Positions 63,901 through 64,000 of a stretch of DNA of 64,000 nt are shown piece after piece. Location: the NCBI RefSeq assembly GCF_040436345.1, contig NC_133234.1, positions 12,213,446-12,277,445 on the forward strand, read 5' to 3'. Numbering within the stretch: the first letter of the stretch is position 1; each line of letters starts with the position of its first letter. The notes under the pieces were generated by a model. It saw only the letters and a program-made list of their open reading frames with translations, did not search any database and had not been told where the DNA came from. The DNA is from Pagrus major. Taxonomy: Eukaryota > Chordata > Actinopteri > Spariformes > Sparidae. The translations under genes and the position numbers were made by a program.

Positions 63901-64000
63901 TGCTCAACCTGCACCTCGCAGACCCTCCTTTCTGCAGATGGAAAACACTCCCCACACCAGCTACATCCCTCAGTACACTGTCCCCACAGCCCCAGCACAG
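35430..64000 (+). CDS. shank1: SH3 and multiple ankyrin repeat domains protein 1 (Shank1), 3' partial
   Basis: Master scaffold of the excitatory postsynaptic density, linking GKAP/PSD-95 (through PDZ) and Homer to actin. Coding exons: 35430-35912, 40538-40741, 43217-43288, 43381-43489, 43650-43801, 44204-44371, 45830-45946, 46054-46131, 46560-46626, 46854-47029, 47157-47287, 49008-49147, 49591-49704, 50318-50396, 56714-56796, 56971-57095, 59247-59382, 59562-59642, 60420-60476, 60643-60761, 61952-62072 and 62163-64000+. Phases agree at every junction, giving 1,550 codons before the window ends. Domain order (approximate residues): acidic N-terminus 1-145, SPN 148-240, ankyrin repeats 254-480, SH3 600-660, PDZ 700-800, proline-rich region from 840. 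KSIDEGMFS, RSLSVPG, MRQKSIG and LAARERALKD favour SHANK1 over SHANK2 and SHANK3. The start ATG at 35430 is the first in frame after a stop at 35394. Homer-binding and SAM segments lie beyond the right edge. Confidence 0.95.
37665..37822. repeat. Two neighbouring (CA)n microsatellites
   Basis: An uninterrupted AC run of 20 units at 37665-37704 and a second of about 15 units near 37790-37822, with CA-biased sequence between them. Confidence 0.95.
39437..39492. repeat. (TA)n/(TATG) low-complexity run
   Basis: Alternating ATATATAT and ATGTATAT blocks within shank1 intron 1. Confidence 0.9.
39740..40440. mobile_element. hAT-type MITE (CAGTGGTGG family), copy 2, decayed
   Basis: The internal sequence follows the copy at 10991-11802 section by section: TACATTTACTC, GTACTTTTTATTCCACTATA, CCATGTAGCTCCAAATGTAG, GCGTCACAAAGCTGAAAGCA, TGATCTTATAGAATATGATG, AACACTGACGGGGAACATTT, then TACTTTTACTTTTTATGC. 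Both termini are degraded. The palindrome found in copy 1 is missing here, so that palindrome may be a later insertion. It ends just upstream of shank1 coding exon 2. Confidence 0.6.
40742..43216. other. shank1: shank1 intron 2, non-coding
   Basis: Bounded by donor GTATGG and acceptor TCCACAG. No repeat with recognisable ends and no exon-like segment was seen. Confidence 0.5.
43217..46626 (+). CDS. shank1: shank1 ankyrin-repeat exons
   Basis: Exons 43217-43288 (TRVYKQTNLDEKALSKLSTK linker), 43381-43489, 43650-43801, 44204-44371, 45830-45946, 46054-46131 and 46560-46626 encode about six ankyrin repeats. Recognisable helices include DGLTALHKAV, CGLTPLYHTVLTGGD, ASGNTALHISALYNK and GQTPFQLAIMSGHFELGEII. 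In SHANKs this block binds partners such as sharpin and alpha-fodrin. The intron after 45946 begins GCAAGT rather than GT. An extra in-frame 42-nt exon candidate lies at 45135-45176. Confidence 0.93.
44461..44938. mobile_element. TTAA-flanked MITE (piggyBac-type target)
   Basis: The element begins TTAAAGGATAAGTTCCCAC and ends GGGTGAAATTATCCTTTAA, so the ends are inverted and each side carries TTAA. The family (AAAGG-ATA-AGTTC...CATTATTTACTCACC) is common in teleost genomes. It lies in the intron between ankyrin exons of shank1, 90 bp after the donor at 44371. No transposase is present. Confidence 0.7.
45135..45176 (+). CDS. shank1: Candidate 42-nt in-frame cassette exon in shank1 ankyrin region
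   Basis: After an unusually long pyrimidine tract (about 45040-45130) ending TTTCCATAG there are 42 nt, HRDEEEFGMEEIHK, followed by GTACCC. Phase 0 on both sides matches the flanking exons (44371 and 45830), so inclusion would add 14 residues without a frame change. The final EEIHK resembles the EIHQ that precedes ACQ in mammalian SHANKs, whereas the constitutive exon here ends DESHQ. It could be an insert or an alternative ending. No expression evidence is available. Confidence 0.5.
46854..50396 (+). CDS. shank1: shank1 linker and SH3 exons
   Basis: Exons 46854-47029 (FLESPKYVPKRKE, LLRANSDNTMSQ) and 47157-47287 (Ser/Arg-rich SSSPRTRTRSPSRGRGG) form the linker. Exons 49008-49147, 49591-49704 and 50318-50396 encode the SH3 fold: KRMYSAVPGRVYVATRGH, SLSKGDKVKVLSVGEGGYWE, GRTGWFPSDCVEEV, then EKAKRKLFRNVTVGAYDG leading into PDZ. 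SHANK SH3 domains are atypical; binding to CaV1.3 and densin-type partners has been reported for the family. The polypyrimidine tract before 49008 is a (CT)n microsatellite. Confidence 0.93.
47288..49007. other. shank1: shank1 intron between linker and SH3 exons
   Basis: Begins GTAAGT, ends CTCTGTAG. It is AT-rich with no exon candidates. A (TC)n microsatellite occupies about 48940-48992. Confidence 0.5.
48940..48992. repeat. (TC)n microsatellite forming the splice polypyrimidine tract
   Basis: An uninterrupted TC run of about 26 units ends 15 bp before the acceptor (TTCGCCCTCTGTAG) of the first SH3 exon. Confidence 0.95.
50397..52899. other. shank1: 5' part of the shank1 SH3-PDZ intron
   Basis: Non-coding. 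Around 51420-51545 sequence of the form CCCCTCGTAACCCTGCACAG followed by AAAAATAGATGG resembles the 3' end of a fish retroposon. Nothing else is recognised. Confidence 0.4.
52900..53080 (+). promoter_or_regulatory. shank1: Possible internal promoter and 5' leader of shank1
   Basis: A short, CT-rich then GAG/GGA-rich, CpG-containing stretch (GAGAGCGCGCGCGAGAGAGG at 53051-53070) stands out from the AT-rich intron around it and leads directly into the candidate first exon. No TATA box is seen. The role is inferred from position only. Confidence 0.4.
53081..53181 (+). CDS. shank1: Candidate alternative first exon of a short Shank1 isoform starting at PDZ
   Basis: In the 6.3-kb intron between the last SH3 exon and the first PDZ exon, an ATG at 53081 (GGGGACATGG, good Kozak context) opens 33 codons, MAMGGCGERDFSLSLS then through GPRNRSVWFIY, ending in phase 2 before GTAGCG. 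Splicing to 56714 gives Y-S-D-Y-I-I-K-E-K. The SHANK2 short form (ProSAP1/CortBP1 type) likewise starts from its own exon just before PDZ and ends with a PRN...YSD junction. The exon is preceded by GC/GA/CT-rich, CpG-containing sequence (about 52910-53080) that could be a promoter and 5' leader. The frame is open upstream, but no earlier in-frame ATG was found near the exon. Confidence 0.6.
53182..56713. other. shank1: 3' part of the shank1 SH3-PDZ intron
   Basis: Non-coding; many short GT/TG-rich stretches near 53300-53480 and 53770-53830. The acceptor is TCTCTCAAAG at 56713. The open frames here are short and have no family features. Confidence 0.5.
56714..59642 (+). CDS. shank1: shank1 PDZ exons
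   Basis: Exons 56714-56796, 56971-57095, 59247-59382 and 59562-59642. The carboxylate-binding loop is GFGFVLRG. The SHANK-specific long beta2-beta3 loop reads TPIEEFTPTPAFPALQYLES, followed by VDEGGVAWRAGLRMGDFLIE and VGHRQVVNMIRQGG, with the His of helix B that defines class I ligand binding (GKAP/SAPAP C-termini). The last exon ends KSMTSELEDM. This is the most conserved part of the gene and the surest basis for assigning the family. Confidence 0.97.
57096..59246. other. shank1: shank1 intron within the PDZ domain
   Basis: Non-coding. Around 57700-57850, GCTCCGCCAAGGAGGTTATT then (TTGG)n resembles a widespread fish interspersed repeat, ends not determined. Confidence 0.45.
60298..60324 (+). 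CDS. shank1: Candidate 27-nt neuronal-type microexon of shank1
   Basis: TATGCCACAG precedes 27 nt followed by GTGAAT. With phase 1 on both sides it encodes AASPWKKKA in frame between exons 59562-59642 and 60420-60476. Length divisible by three, a lysine-rich insert just after a PDZ domain, and a TGC a few bases before the acceptor are typical of SRRM4-controlled neuronal microexons. Without it the join (LEDM then EYDSS) is also in frame and matches the usual SHANK1 layout. Confidence 0.6.
60420..64000 (+). CDS. shank1: shank1 post-PDZ exons and giant proline-rich exon (partial)
   Basis: Exons 60420-60476 (DKKRTVYQMAL), 60643-60761 (NKLDEILAAAQHTI), 61952-62072 (ending MMRQKSIG) and the large exon from 62163, which stays open for 1,838 bp to the window edge. 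In it: LARSLSVPGPEEIPPPP, KSSIPIPTIIVKAPSTSSSG, ARRERERFRDMRRKSASFF, RPSKSIDEGMFSGDS, FIHPLTGKVLDPSSPLGLAL. Long Pro/Ser and Gly tracts are species-variable. A single giant exon here is the normal arrangement in SHANK genes. The IPIPTIIVKAPSTSSSG block is shared by SHANK1 and SHANK2. Confidence 0.93.
61150..61850. repeat. Nested MITE-like repeats in a shank1 intron
   Basis: GGTAACACTTTATAATAACC at about 61162 is the start of a familiar fish DNA element whose AT-rich body resumes after about 61545. Between them, AAAGTTGTGATATGTAAG (about 61192) and the inverted CTTACATACTGCACCTTTGA (about 61522-61541) look like the ends of a second element inserted into the first. Confidence 0.5.

Overview
The window looks like nuclear DNA of a ray-finned (teleost) fish. 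The genes are split into many exons with GT-AG introns, intergenic DNA is moderately AT-rich, dinucleotide microsatellites are frequent, and the dispersed repeats are of teleost type (Tc1-like elements, hAT-type MITEs starting CAGTGGTGG or TAGGGGTG, TTAA-flanked MITEs, an IS630/Tc1-like transposase relic). There is no operon structure.

Three genes are supported. (1) At 487-1516 (+) lie the last three coding exons of a vesicular glutamate transporter, best matched to VGLUT1 (slc17a7), followed by a long 3' UTR with a poly(A) signal near 3164. (2) At 6213-14100 (-) lies a complete eight-exon gene for a 611-residue Fc-receptor-like immunoglobulin receptor: split signal peptide, four Ig-type domains, one transmembrane segment without charged residues, and a 212-residue cytoplasmic tail. 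The tail is largely built from an 84-bp tandem repeat that encodes paired YxxL motifs, giving seven ITAM-like pairs. I consider this the most unusual thing in the window. (3) At 35430-64000 (+), and running off the right edge, lies shank1, the postsynaptic density scaffold. SPN, ankyrin, SH3, PDZ and most of the proline-rich region can be reconstructed as 22 constitutive coding exons (1,550 codons to the window end), all with compatible phases. The Homer-binding and SAM parts lie beyond the window.

shank1 carries several isoform signals: an alternative first exon (53081-53181) just upstream of the PDZ exons, whose splice phase and final residues resemble the short SHANK2 isoform start; a 27-nt microexon (60298-60324); a 42-nt in-frame cassette in the ankyrin region (45135-45176); a GC-AG intron; and a NAGNAG acceptor. 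A GA-rich segment near 20.7-21.5 kb, ending in a good splice donor, may be a distant noncoding first exon.

slc17a7 and shank1 are both glutamatergic-synapse genes (presynaptic vesicle loading and postsynaptic scaffold) on the same strand, with an immune-type receptor on the opposite strand between them. Most of 14.1-35.3 kb is non-coding, with repeat insertions and a few AT-rich stretches that might be regulatory.
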